NCBI GenBank assembly: GCA_013389075.1
Contig: JACAEB010000165.1
Location: 1 to 32,437 of the forward strand
Source: Alphaproteobacteria bacterium
GTDB lineage: Bacteria; Pseudomonadota; Alphaproteobacteria; JACAEB01
Direction of reading: 5' to 3'
DNA length: 32,437 bases
The notes beneath the pieces are model-generated. The model was not told where the DNA came from, did not search any database, and saw only the letters and a list, made by a program, of their open reading frames with translations. Positions 1-9,145 of this stretch are shown here, in pieces; position 1 is the first letter of the stretch; every line of letters begins with the position of its first letter. The position numbers and the translations under genes were made by a program.

Positions 1-55
1 GCCGCGCACCGCGCGGCCCTTCCTGTCCTATGCGGGTGGCGGATCGCCCGGGCGC

Positions 56-826
56 TCAGGTCCCGAAGCTCTGCACGAGACTGCCTGCGCCGAGGAACCA
101 GCCGTCGACGAGCACGAAGAAGATGAGCTTGAAAGGCAGGGACACGATGATCGGCGGCAGCATCATCATCCCCATCGCCATCAGGACCGAGGCGACGACG
201 AGGTCGATGATGAGGAAGGGCAGGAAGAGCAGGAAGCCGATCTCGAAGGCGCGGCGCAGCTCCGAGATCATGAAGGCCGGCACGAGAACCTGAAGCGGCG
301 TGTCTTCGGCGCGGGCAGGCGGCTCGGTCTTCGACATGTCGAGGAAGAGGCCGAGATCCTTCTCGCGCACATGCTCCATCATGAAGGCATGGACGGGCGC
401 GGCCGTACGCTCGAAGGCCTGTTCATGGGTGATCTCGCCCGCCATCAGCGGCGACAGCCCGTCCGTATACGCCTTCTGGAAAACGGGGGCCATGATGAAG
501 GCGGTCAGGAACAGCGCAAGGCTGATCATCACGGAGTTGGGCGGGCTCTGCTGGACCCCGATCGCCATGCGCAGAAGCGACAGCACCACGACGATGCGGG
601 TGAATGAGGTGACCATCACAAGGATGGAGGGCGCGAGACTGATGACGGTGATGACCGCGACGAGCTGGATCAGCTGCGAGGTCAGCACTCCGCCTTCCGC
701 ACCCAGATCGATCGACAGCGATTGCGCGGCGCCCGGCGTGGGCAGGACGAGCGCGCCGATGAAGAGGAGCGCGCAGGTGATGTGGCGGCAAAGGCGCACC
801 GCGATGGCGCGGTCAGGCCTGGCCAT
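56..826 (-). CDS. fliP: Flagellar biosynthesis protein FliP
   Basis: Translated ORF has the FliP core (SLSIDLGAEGG...TRIVVVLSLLRMAIGVQQSPPNSVMISLALFLTAFIMAPVF... FEIGFLLFLPFLIIDLVVASVLMAMGMMMLPP). ORF trimmed to the ATG at 826 (MARPDRAIAV...), giving a signal peptide. Confidence 0.96.
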   Translation of the reverse strand: MARPDRAIAVRLCRHITCALLFIGALVLPTPGAAQSLSIDLGAEGGVLTSQLIQLVAVITVISLAPSILVMVTSFTRIVVVLSLLRMAIGVQQSPPNSVMISLALFLTAFIMAPVFQKAYTDGLSPLMAGEITHEQAFERTAAPVHAFMMEHVREKDLGLFLDMSKTEPPARAEDTPLQVLVPAFMISELRRAFEIGFLLFLPFLIIDLVVASVLMAMGMMMLPPIIVSLPFKLIFFVLVDGWFLGAGSLVQSFGT

Positions 827-1160
827 AGGCCGCTCCCCGCGCGGTGCCGGGTCCGAAGGCGCCGTAGACGGTGACGCCCGCATAATGCTCCTCGGCGAGT
901 GTCTCCTCGACGCTCTCGAGAATGATTTCGCCGGTCGGGCCGAGGAGAATGAGGTGCTCACGATCGTCGCGGCGCACGAGGATCAGCCGGCGGCGATTGT
1001 CGAGGGTCAGCGTCTCGACGAGGCCGAGGCGCCGTGTGGAGGCGGACCCGATGGCGCCGGCGAGACCGAAGCGGCGGGCGAGGAGGGCACAGGCCGCGAT
1101 CAGTCCCAGCACGACGGCGAGCGCGCCGAAAAAGCGGAACAGGTCCACAAGATCCATCAT
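813..1160 (-). CDS. fliO: Flagellar biosynthetic protein FliO-like
   Basis: Short protein with one N-terminal TM segment (LVDLFRFFGALAVVLGLIAACALLARRFG) and FliO-like C-terminal region (RRLGLVETLTLDNRRRLILVRRDDREHLILLG), directly upstream of fliP with a short overlap. Start at 1160 or 1157. Confidence 0.85.
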   Translation of the reverse strand: MMDLVDLFRFFGALAVVLGLIAACALLARRFGLAGAIGSASTRRLGLVETLTLDNRRRLILVRRDDREHLILLGPTGEIILESVEETLAEEHYAGVTVYGAFGPGTARGAAYGQA

Positions 1161-1410
1161 CCCGATCCTTCTAATCGTCGGGCAAAAACAGTCTGTGCCC
1201 GTCATGATGGCGATCATGGTTAAGGGAACAGGCTTAAGCCGAAGTAAAGAGGCGAGGTCTGCCTGCACTCCTGCAGAGATCAGGGTTAACCCCTCCCAAC
1301 AGTCCCTTACCGGGGGGATTCAAAGTTTCTTAAATGCCGAGGCCTATCGTTCGGCTTTGAACAGGGATTGTCCCGTGTGACATGTCCGGCGGCGAGGCGC
1401 GGCAGGCCCC

Positions 1411-1848
1411 ATGGATCTACGTCAGATACCGCTCTTCTCCCTGATCCGGGAGAAAATGTCCTGGCTGTCGGCACGGCAGACCGTCCTGTCACAGAACATC
1501 GCCAATGCCGACACGCCGGGCTTTGACGCGCAGGACCTGACGCGGCCCGATTTCGGCCGCCTCGTCGCCCGCTCGATGGCCGAAGCGGCTCCGGTCTCGC
1601 GCCCGGGCGGGCAGGCGCTGGTCTCGAACCCCCAGCACATCGCCTTCTCGACCGCGACCGCGGCCGGATCGGCCAGGGGCTTCAAGGAAGAGGATGCACC
1701 GGGCTGGCAGGTGAGCCCCAGCGGCAACTCCGTGGTGCTCGAAGAGCAGATGATGAAAGTGGCGGAAACGGTTTCCGAATATGAAGTGGCCACCGCGCTC
1801 TATTCGAAGGGCATTGGCCTCATCAAGACCGCGATCGGCAAGGTTTAG
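1411..1848 (+). CDS. flgB: Flagellar basal-body rod protein FlgB
   Basis: MDLRQIPLFSLIREKMSWLSARQTVLSQNIANADTPGFDAQDL is the canonical FlgB N-terminus; followed by flgC. Confidence 0.96.
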   Translation: MDLRQIPLFSLIREKMSWLSARQTVLSQNIANADTPGFDAQDLTRPDFGRLVARSMAEAAPVSRPGGQALVSNPQHIAFSTATAAGSARGFKEEDAPGWQVSPSGNSVVLEEQMMKVAETVSEYEVATALYSKGIGLIKTAIGKV

Positions 1849-1857
1849 GAGTTTCAC

Positions 1858-2271
1858 ATGCTCGACCTCATCAAGCCCATGCTCGTCGCCGCCTCCGGCA
1901 TGCGCGCCCAGTCCGAGCGGATGAAGGTCATCTCGGAGAACATCGCCAACGCGAATTCGACCCCCGAGACGCCCGAGGGCGACCCCTATCGCCGTCAGAT
2001 CCCGACCTTTCGCGCCCAGCTCGACCGCGAACTGGGCGTCAAGCTCGTCTCGATGCCGAAGACGGTGGCGGACGACAAGGATTTCGGCATGCGCTACGAC
2101 CCCTCTCATCCGGCCGCGGATGAAAAGGGCTACGTGAAGCTGCCCAACGTGAACACGCTGATCGAGTCCATGGACATGCGCGAGGCGCAGAAGAGCTACG
2201 AGGCCAATCTCAATGTCATCGATTCCATGCGCCGCATGATGAGCCGGACGATCGAGCTCCTGCGGGCCTGA
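1858..2271 (+). CDS. flgC: Flagellar basal-body rod protein FlgC
   Basis: ASGMRAQSERMKVISENIANANSTPETPEGDPYRRQIPTF and C-terminal YEANLNVIDSMRRMMSRTIELLRA. Confidence 0.97.
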   Translation: MLDLIKPMLVAASGMRAQSERMKVISENIANANSTPETPEGDPYRRQIPTFRAQLDRELGVKLVSMPKTVADDKDFGMRYDPSHPAADEKGYVKLPNVNTLIESMDMREAQKSYEANLNVIDSMRRMMSRTIELLRA

Positions 2272-2287
2272 GGAAGGGTAGGACACC

Positions 2288-2611
2288 ATGACGATCGCAC
2301 CCTCACTCGCAGCCACGGCCTATGAGGTGGCGAGGGCACGCGCCGCGGGCGGCCCGGCCGAGATCGCCGGCGCGGGTCTTGCGGGCGGGGAGGGAAGCTC
2401 GTTCGGCGCCCTCCTCAAGGGAGTCGTGAACGATGCCGTCGCCACGGGCGGGGCGGCCGAACAGGCGTCGATGAACGCCGTGGCGGGCGAGGGAAGCCTC
2501 GTCGATGCCGTGTCGGCCATCGCCGCCGCGGAGGTCACGCTGCAGACGGTCGTCGCCGTGCGCGACAGGGTCGTGGGTGCCTATCAGGAAATCATGCGGA
2601 TGCCCATCTGA
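2288..2611 (+). CDS. fliE: Flagellar hook-basal body complex protein FliE
   Basis: C-terminal FliE motif (LQTVVAVRDRVVGAYQEIMRMPI) and position after flgBC. Confidence 0.93.
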   Translation: MTIAPSLAATAYEVARARAAGGPAEIAGAGLAGGEGSSFGALLKGVVNDAVATGGAAEQASMNAVAGEGSLVDAVSAIAAAEVTLQTVVAVRDRVVGAYQEIMRMPI

Positions 2612-2662
2612 GCATCGGCAGGTGACGGGGATCAGAAGATCCTCCTTATGCGGAGAAGTCGC

Positions 2663-2926
2663 ATGACGTCCCCCGAGATTCTCGATCTCGCGCGCAGCGG
2701 GATCATCGTCCTTCTGAAGACGGCAGGGCCCATCATGCTGGTCGCGCTGGCGGTGGGCCTCACCGTCGCGCTCTTCCAGGCCCTGACCCAGATCCAGGAG
2801 ATGACGCTGGTCTTCATCCCGAAGATCTTCGCCGTGCTCATCGGCCTTCTCCTGCTCCTGCCCTTCATGGGCGCCGTGATGAGCGGCTTCATGACCGACA
2901 TCATGTCGCTGATCGTGTCGGGCTGA
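2663..2926 (+). CDS. fliQ: Flagellar biosynthetic protein FliQ
   Basis: MTSPEILDLARSGIIVLLKTAGPIMLVALAVGLTVALFQALTQIQEMTLVFIPKI; two TM helices. Start trimmed from 2648 to the ATG at 2663. Confidence 0.95.
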   Translation: MTSPEILDLARSGIIVLLKTAGPIMLVALAVGLTVALFQALTQIQEMTLVFIPKIFAVLIGLLLLLPFMGAVMSGFMTDIMSLIVSG

Positions 2927-2930
2927 GGCC

Positions 2931-3704
2931 ATGGGCGCGCTCGCGGGGAAGGTCTACGTGGTCGAGGAGGTCTTCGCCTTCCTCATCGTCTTCGCGCGCG
3001 TCGGCTCCATCTTCATGCTCATGCCGGGCATTTCCGAGATGGCCGTATCGCCGCGCATTCGCCTGACGCTCGCCCTTCTCGTCGCGGGGCTCCTGACGCC
3101 GCTCGTGAGCGCGGGCCTTCCCCCCGTGCCCGCCGGCCTGCCCGCGCTGCTCTTCGTCCTGGGGCGGGAGATCCTGATCGGCATCGTTCTCGGGACGCTG
3201 ATCCGGCTCTTCGTCAGCGCACTGCAGATCGCGGGTACCGCCATCGCCATGCAGACGGGCCTTGGCTTCGTGCAGTCCGTCGATCCGACGCAAGGCACGC
3301 AAGGGGCGCTCGTCGCGACCTTTCTCACCATTCTCGGGACGACGCTCGTCCTTGCCACCGATCTTCATCTGATGATGATCGCCGCGGTCCATGACAGCTA
3401 CAGCCTGTTTCCCGCCGGCGCCGACCTGCCGCTCGACGATGTGGTTGCTCTCGCGCAGCGCATGGTGTCGGGCGCCTATGCGCTCGGCATGGCCATCGCC
3501 GCGCCGTTCCTCATCTTCGGTCTCCTCTTCTATTTCGCGATGGGAATCCTCTCGCGGCTCATGCCGCAGCTGCATGTGTTCTTCCTGGCCATGCCGCTCA
3601 ACATCCTCCTGTCCTTCGCGATCCTGTCCATTCTCATCGGCACGCTGATGGTCATGTATCTCGACGCGTTCGAGGCCCATCTCGCCCGCTTTCTCGCGGG
3701 GTAG
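2931..3704 (+). CDS. fliR: Flagellar biosynthetic protein FliR
   Basis: Polytopic membrane protein with FliR motifs (ARVGSIFMLMPG..., GREILIGIVLGTLIRLFVSALQIAGTAIAMQTGLGF), between fliQ and flhB. Confidence 0.96.
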   Translation: MGALAGKVYVVEEVFAFLIVFARVGSIFMLMPGISEMAVSPRIRLTLALLVAGLLTPLVSAGLPPVPAGLPALLFVLGREILIGIVLGTLIRLFVSALQIAGTAIAMQTGLGFVQSVDPTQGTQGALVATFLTILGTTLVLATDLHLMMIAAVHDSYSLFPAGADLPLDDVVALAQRMVSGAYALGMAIAAPFLIFGLLFYFAMGILSRLMPQLHVFFLAMPLNILLSFAILSILIGTLMVMYLDAFEAHLARFLAG

Positions 3705-3707
3705 GCC

Positions 3708-4790
3708 ATGGCGGAGGGTGGCGACGACGCCGAAAAGACGGAAGACCCGACATCGAAGCGGCTGAGCGATGCCCGCTCCAAGGGCGATATCGCGAAGAGT
3801 GCCGAGCTGTCGGGCTGGTTCGTGCTGCTCGCGGCGACCTTGCTCCTCGTCTGGGCGAGCGGCCCGCTCGGCTCGGAGATCGCCCGGCTCTGCCGCGACT
3901 TTCTCGCGCGCGCCCATGAGATGCCCGTCGAGGGATCCGCCCTGCGGGGCCTTTATGCCGGGCTTATGAAGGACCTCCTGCTGGCGCTCGCTTTGCCCTT
4001 CGCGGTGCTCGTGGCCGCGGGCGTTCTCGGCAACCTCGTGCAGCAGCCCCCCATGCTGACGGGCGAGAAGATCAAGCCCAAGCTCGAGAAGATCTCCCCG
4101 CTCGCGGGGCTCAAGCGGCTCTTCGGTCTTCAGGCGGTCATCAACCTCGTCAAGGGCATCGCCAAGCTCCTGATCGTCGGGGCCATGACGATCTTCGTCC
4201 TCTGGCCAGAGCGGCACATGCTCTACATCGCGCCACATCTAGCGCCCGGAGCCCTCCTCGATCTCGCGCGCAAGGAGGCCTTCCAGCTTCTCGTCGGCGT
4301 GCTGGTCGTGGTTTCCGTCGTTGTGCTGATCGATATCGTCTATCAGCGCCATTCGCACTGGCAGAAGATGCGCATGTCGCGCCGCGAGGTGAAGGACGAG
4401 CACCGCCAGGCCGAGGGCGATCCGCACGTCAAGGCGCGGCTGCGTCAGATCCGGGCCGAACGCTCGCGCCAGCGCATGATGCAGGCGGTCCCCGAGGCAA
4501 CGGTCGTCATCGCCAACCCGACCCACTATGCCGTCGCGCTCAAATACGAGCAGGGCAAGATGAACGCGCCCGTCTGCGTCGCCAAGGGCGTCGACGCGCT
4601 CGCCCTGCGCATCCGTGCCCTAGCCGAGGAGCACAAGGTGCCGGTCATCGAGAACCCGCCGCTCGCCCGCGCGCTGCACGCGTCCGTCGAGCTCGACCGG
4701 GAGGTGCCGCCCGAGCATTACCGCGCCGTGGCCCAGGTGATCGGCTACGTCATGCGCGTGCGGGCGAAGTCCGGCAAGCGGGCGCGGTAG
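3708..4790 (+). CDS. flhB: Flagellar biosynthesis protein FlhB
   Basis: N-terminal EKTEDPTSKRLSDARSKGDIAKS and the autocleavage motif NPTHYAVALKYE. Confidence 0.97.
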   Translation: MAEGGDDAEKTEDPTSKRLSDARSKGDIAKSAELSGWFVLLAATLLLVWASGPLGSEIARLCRDFLARAHEMPVEGSALRGLYAGLMKDLLLALALPFAVLVAAGVLGNLVQQPPMLTGEKIKPKLEKISPLAGLKRLFGLQAVINLVKGIAKLLIVGAMTIFVLWPERHMLYIAPHLAPGALLDLARKEAFQLLVGVLVVVSVVVLIDIVYQRHSHWQKMRMSRREVKDEHRQAEGDPHVKARLRQIRAERSRQRMMQAVPEATVVIANPTHYAVALKYEQGKMNAPVCVAKGVDALALRIRALAEEHKVPVIENPPLARALHASVELDREVPPEHYRAVAQVIGYVMRVRAKSGKRAR

Positions 4791-4894
4791 GCATGGGGAT
4801 CTCGCCTTGCGAGGCTCCGGCTCCTCGCAGGGGGCGGGGCCGGCGCGCCGTTTCGGAAGACGCAGGATGCACCATCAGCCAGAAAGGCTTTCCC

Positions 4895-5356
4895 ATGACT
4901 TGCCGTCAGCTCGTCGCAGCGGTCGCGCTCGCCCTCATCTCCGCCATGGTCACGCTCGTGCCCTCCGGACCGGCAGCGGCCGACCCGGTCTCGGCTCAGC
5001 TGCGCGCCTCGCGCCTCGGGGCGCTCGATCCCGAAGCCCTCGGGGCCTTCTACGAGACGGCCTTCGCGTTCACGACCGTGCGCCGGATCGAGGGGAAGGG
5101 CTGGCTCGAGCTGATCATGCGCGCCAAGGATGCGCCCCTTGAGGCCGCGTCTCTGGTGATCATCACGCGCTCACCCGACCTTCAGATGGGAACGCTGCCC
5201 TACCTCATCCTGGGCGTGCCGAGCCTCGAGGACGGGATCGCGGCGGCCGTGGCGGCCGGCGGCAGCCTGCATCAGCCCCCGCGCGGCGAGGCCACGCGCT
5301 ATGCCATGATCTTCGACCCCGATGGCAATCAGGTCGAGCTCATCGAGATGAAGTAG
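4895..5356 (+). CDS. Exported VOC/glyoxalase-fold protein
   Basis: N-terminal Sec-type signal MTCRQLVAAVALALISAMVTLVPSGPAAA followed by a VOC-like domain (LDPEALGAFYETAFAF... YAMIFDPDGNQVELIEMK). Start trimmed to the ATG at 4895. Confidence 0.75.
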   Translation: MTCRQLVAAVALALISAMVTLVPSGPAAADPVSAQLRASRLGALDPEALGAFYETAFAFTTVRRIEGKGWLELIMRAKDAPLEAASLVIITRSPDLQMGTLPYLILGVPSLEDGIAAAVAAGGSLHQPPRGEATRYAMIFDPDGNQVELIEMK

Positions 5357-5487
5357 GCGCGCCGGTCCCAGGGGGCCTATTTCTGTCCCTGCGGACGATG
5401 GAATCGCGCTAGGAGTCTCGGCCCGAGGCGTGGCGTGCACCTGGCCGCGCCGCGCGTGTGTGAGGTGCCGGCTCAGGCTTTGGACAG

Positions 5488-7737
5488 GTGACGATGAGCG
5501 TCGAGACAGCGCTCGACGATATTCCGCACCGGGACAGGAGGTCGGGCGCGCGCCATGCCCGTTCCTCCGCCGGCCTCGCGGACCGGTTTCAGCCGGCGGT
5601 TCCCCACGGATCGCTGGCCCGAGCCCTCGTGCTCAGTGTGGGCGGCTTCGCGATTGCCGGCGCGGTGGCGGCCGCATTCTGGCTGGCGACGGAGCAGTCC
5701 ATCCTGTTCTTCGGCGGCCTTGCCGTCCTCTTCGTCTTCGTGATGGTCTGGATCACCCTCGACATGGGCTCGAGCGGGGAAGACCGCCGGCTCGCCGCCC
5801 TGGGCCTGTCCGCCCTCGATGCCCTGCCCGAGCCCCTTCTCATCACCTCCCGCAGCGGCCGCATCCTCTATGCCAATCCGGCCGCGCGCGCGGCCTTCCA
5901 CTGGAGCGGCGTCCTGCCGCGCGGGGTCGACAGCCTGTTCGAACCGGAAGGGCCGTCGGGGGCGGCGCTCTACCGGCTGCTGCAGGCGGCCCGCGCGGCC
6001 GTGGAGGCCCATGAAGGGCTGAAGCTCCGCGCCGCGCCGGACGCTCAGGTGGGCGTCAGCATCTGGCCGAGCGGGACGGGCGGAGGCCATCTCCTCTGGC
6101 GGATCCTCGCTTTCGATCCGGCGGCGGAGGAATCGGCCGGCCAGGTGCTGCAGGGACCAGAGATCCTCGAGCCTTCCGCGCCTCCCGCCCTCGCCCATGC
6201 CCCCCCGCGCCGCGCCTCGGCGCTTCTGCCGCAAAGCGAGGCGCTCGCTGCCACGACCTTCGATGCGGCGCCCGTCGGCATGGTCCGCGTCGGCGCCGAT
6301 GGCGGCATCCGCGCCGTCAACCGCGCCTTCCTCGAGCTCGCCGACCTGCGCGAGCCGGGGCTCGCGATCGGTCGGTCGCTGCTCGACATGTTCGGGCAGA
6401 AGGATCGCGCGGGCGTTGCCGCCCTGATCGCCGAATTCCGCGACGGGCGGCAGACGGGCCCGGTGGAAGCCGCCTTCGCCGGCAATCAGCGCGTCGCCGA
6501 GCTGCACCCGCTGCGCGTCGCCGCGCTGGATCCGGACGGGGGGGGCGAGACGCTGATCTACGCGCTCGACGTGACCGACCGCAAGCAGTTGCGCCAGGCG
6601 GACAAGATGCAGGCCATCGGGCAGCTGGCGGGCGGGGTGGCACACGACTTCAACAATCTGCTGACCGCCATCATCGGCTTCTGCGACCTCCTGCTGCTGC
6701 GTCACGGCGTCGGCGATTCGTCCTTCAACGACATCAACCAGATCCGGCAGAACGCCACACGCGCCGCCAATCTGACCAGCCAGCTCCTCGCTTTCTCGCG
6801 CCAGCAATCGCTGGTGCCGAGGGTGATCGACCTCAAGGAGGTGGTCACCGATCTCAGCCAGCTCCTGCGGCGCCTTCTGGGAGAGCGCATCCAGCTCACG
6901 GTTCAGCACCAGCGCGATCTCTGGCTCGTGAAGGTCGACAAGGTGCAGCTCGAACAGGTGATCATGAACCTCGCCGTCAATGCGCGGGATGCGATGCCGG
7001 GCGGGGGATCGCTGACAATCCGGACCGAGAATGTCGATTCCCTCGCGGCTGCCGGGCTCGGCCACCCCATCATGCCGGCGGCCGACTATGTGATGATCTC
7101 CGTCACCGATACGGGGATCGGGATCGCGCCGGAGGATCTCGACAAGATCTTCGAGCCGTTCTTCACCACCAAGCCCGTGGGGCAGGGAACCGGGCTCGGT
7201 CTTTCCACCGTGTACGGAATCATCAAGCAGACCGACGGCTTCATCTTCCCCGAGAGCGAGCCCGGCAAGGGGACGACCTTCCGCATCTACCTGCCGCGCC
7301 ACCGGGCCGAGGAGAGCGCGGCGGTGCAGCCGGCCGAGAGCGTGCGCGTTCAGCCCGATCTCACGGGCCAGGAGACGATCCTGCTCGTCGAGGACGAGGA
7401 CGCGGTGCGGACCTTCGCGGCCCGGGCGCTCGAGAGCCGGGGCTACAGGGTCCTGTCGGCCGAAGGCGGGGAGGCGGCGCTTGCCCTCCTCGAGGAGGCC
7501 GGAGGTCCCGTGGACCTCGTCATCTCGGACGTGATGATGCCGGGCATGGACGGGCCGTCGCTGGTCGCCGCCTTGCGGGAGCGTCATCCGGAGGTGCGGG
7601 TCGTCTTCATCTCGGGCTATGCAGAAGGCGCATTCCGTGACCAGCTTGTCGAGCGCGGCGACTTCGAATTTCTGCCCAAGCCGTTCACGCTGAAGCAGCT
7701 TGCCGCGAAGGTGAAGGATGTGCTGAATGCCACATGA
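5488..7737 (+). CDS. cckA: Hybrid sensor histidine kinase CckA
   Basis: Two N-terminal TM segments, PAS-like regions, HisKA H-box ([24 protein letters not shown]), HATPase ([37 protein letters not shown]), C-terminal receiver ([23 protein letters not shown]...[12 protein letters not shown]). Architecture and position next to flhB match alphaproteobacterial CckA. Alternative ATG at 5494. Confidence 0.92.
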   Translation: MTMSVETALDDIPHRDRRSGARHARSSAGLADRFQPAVPHGSLARALVLSVGGFAIAGAVAAAFWLATEQSILFFGGLAVLFVFVMVWITLDMGSSGEDRRLAALGLSALDALPEPLLITSRSGRILYANPAARAAFHWSGVLPRGVDSLFEPEGPSGAALYRLLQAARAAVEAHEGLKLRAAPDAQVGVSIWPSGTGGGHLLWRILAFDPAAEESAGQVLQGPEILEPSAPPALAHAPPRRASALLPQSEALAATTFDAAPVGMVRVGADGGIRAVNRAFLELADLREPGLAIGRSLLDMFGQKDRAGVAALIAEFRDGRQTGPVEAAFAGNQRVAELHPLRVAALDPDGGGETLIYALDVTDRKQLRQADKMQAIGQLAGGVAHDFNNLLTAIIGFCDLLLLRHGVGDSSFNDINQIRQNATRAANLTSQLLAFSRQQSLVPRVIDLKEVVTDLSQLLRRLLGERIQLTVQHQRDLWLVKVDKVQLEQVIMNLAVNARDAMPGGGSLTIRTENVDSLAAAGLGHPIMPAADYVMISVTDTGIGIAPEDLDKIFEPFFTTKPVGQGTGLGLSTVYGIIKQTDGFIFPESEPGKGTTFRIYLPRHRAEESAAVQPAESVRVQPDLTGQETILLVEDEDAVRTFAARALESRGYRVLSAEGGEAALALLEEAGGPVDLVISDVMMPGMDGPSLVAALRERHPEVRVVFISGYAEGAFRDQLVERGDFEFLPKPFTLKQLAAKVKDVLNAT

Positions 7738-7779
7738 TCCATCGGTGCGCGGGGGCCGCCCTCCCGCCGATGGACCCGC

Positions 7780-7807
7780 TTGCAAACCAGAACAAAACGA
7801 GTACAGT
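7780..7807 (+). promoter_or_regulatory. Candidate recA promoter with overlapping LexA (SOS) box
   Basis: TTGCAA (7780-7785), 16-bp spacer, TACAGT (7802-7807). Overlapping GAAC-aaaacga-GTAC (7790-7804) is one mismatch from the alphaproteobacterial SOS box GAAC-N7-GAAC. Lies 55-80 nt upstream of the recA ATG. Confidence 0.6.
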
Positions 7808-7862
7808 GCAGTCTCCTGTTGCGGGCCCAAGCCGCCGGCGATCACTCTCACGGAGCTGCATC

Positions 7863-8954
<1,092 letters not shown>

Positions 8955-9033
8955 CGCTCGCGATCTCCCGTGCGGGGCCGGGTTGCTTTGCGCCGCGCAC
9001 GGCGCCAAATATCTCCGTCACGAAGCGCCGGTG

Positions 9034-9058
9034 CCGGCCGTCCCCCTCGGGCGGCCGG
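9034..9058 (+). terminator. GC-rich stem-loop downstream of recA, candidate terminator
   Basis: CCGGCCG-t-CCC-loop-GGG-CGGCCGG hairpin in the recA-alaS spacer; no U-tract. Confidence 0.35.
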
Positions 9059-9145
9059 TCCCGTGCGTCGGGCCGTTGCTTCGCATGCCAGGTCGGCGAG
9101 CGTCGGGTCCCGCTCACAGTCCGGAGGAAGGTCCGCCCCGTGTCC

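Noticed and set aside
1339-1356. Possible sigma54 (-24/-12) promoter upstream of flgB
   Set aside because: GG and GC elements are 11 nt apart rather than 10, and the flanking consensus (TGGCAC/TTGCA) is absent.
2901-4238. 445-aa minus-strand ORF opposite fliR/flhB
   Set aside because: Compositionally biased (E/R/H/D-rich) antisense artefact.
5473-7851. 792-aa minus-strand ORF opposite cckA
   Set aside because: Antisense shadow ORF; no domain signature, and cckA on the + strand has full kinase and receiver motifs.
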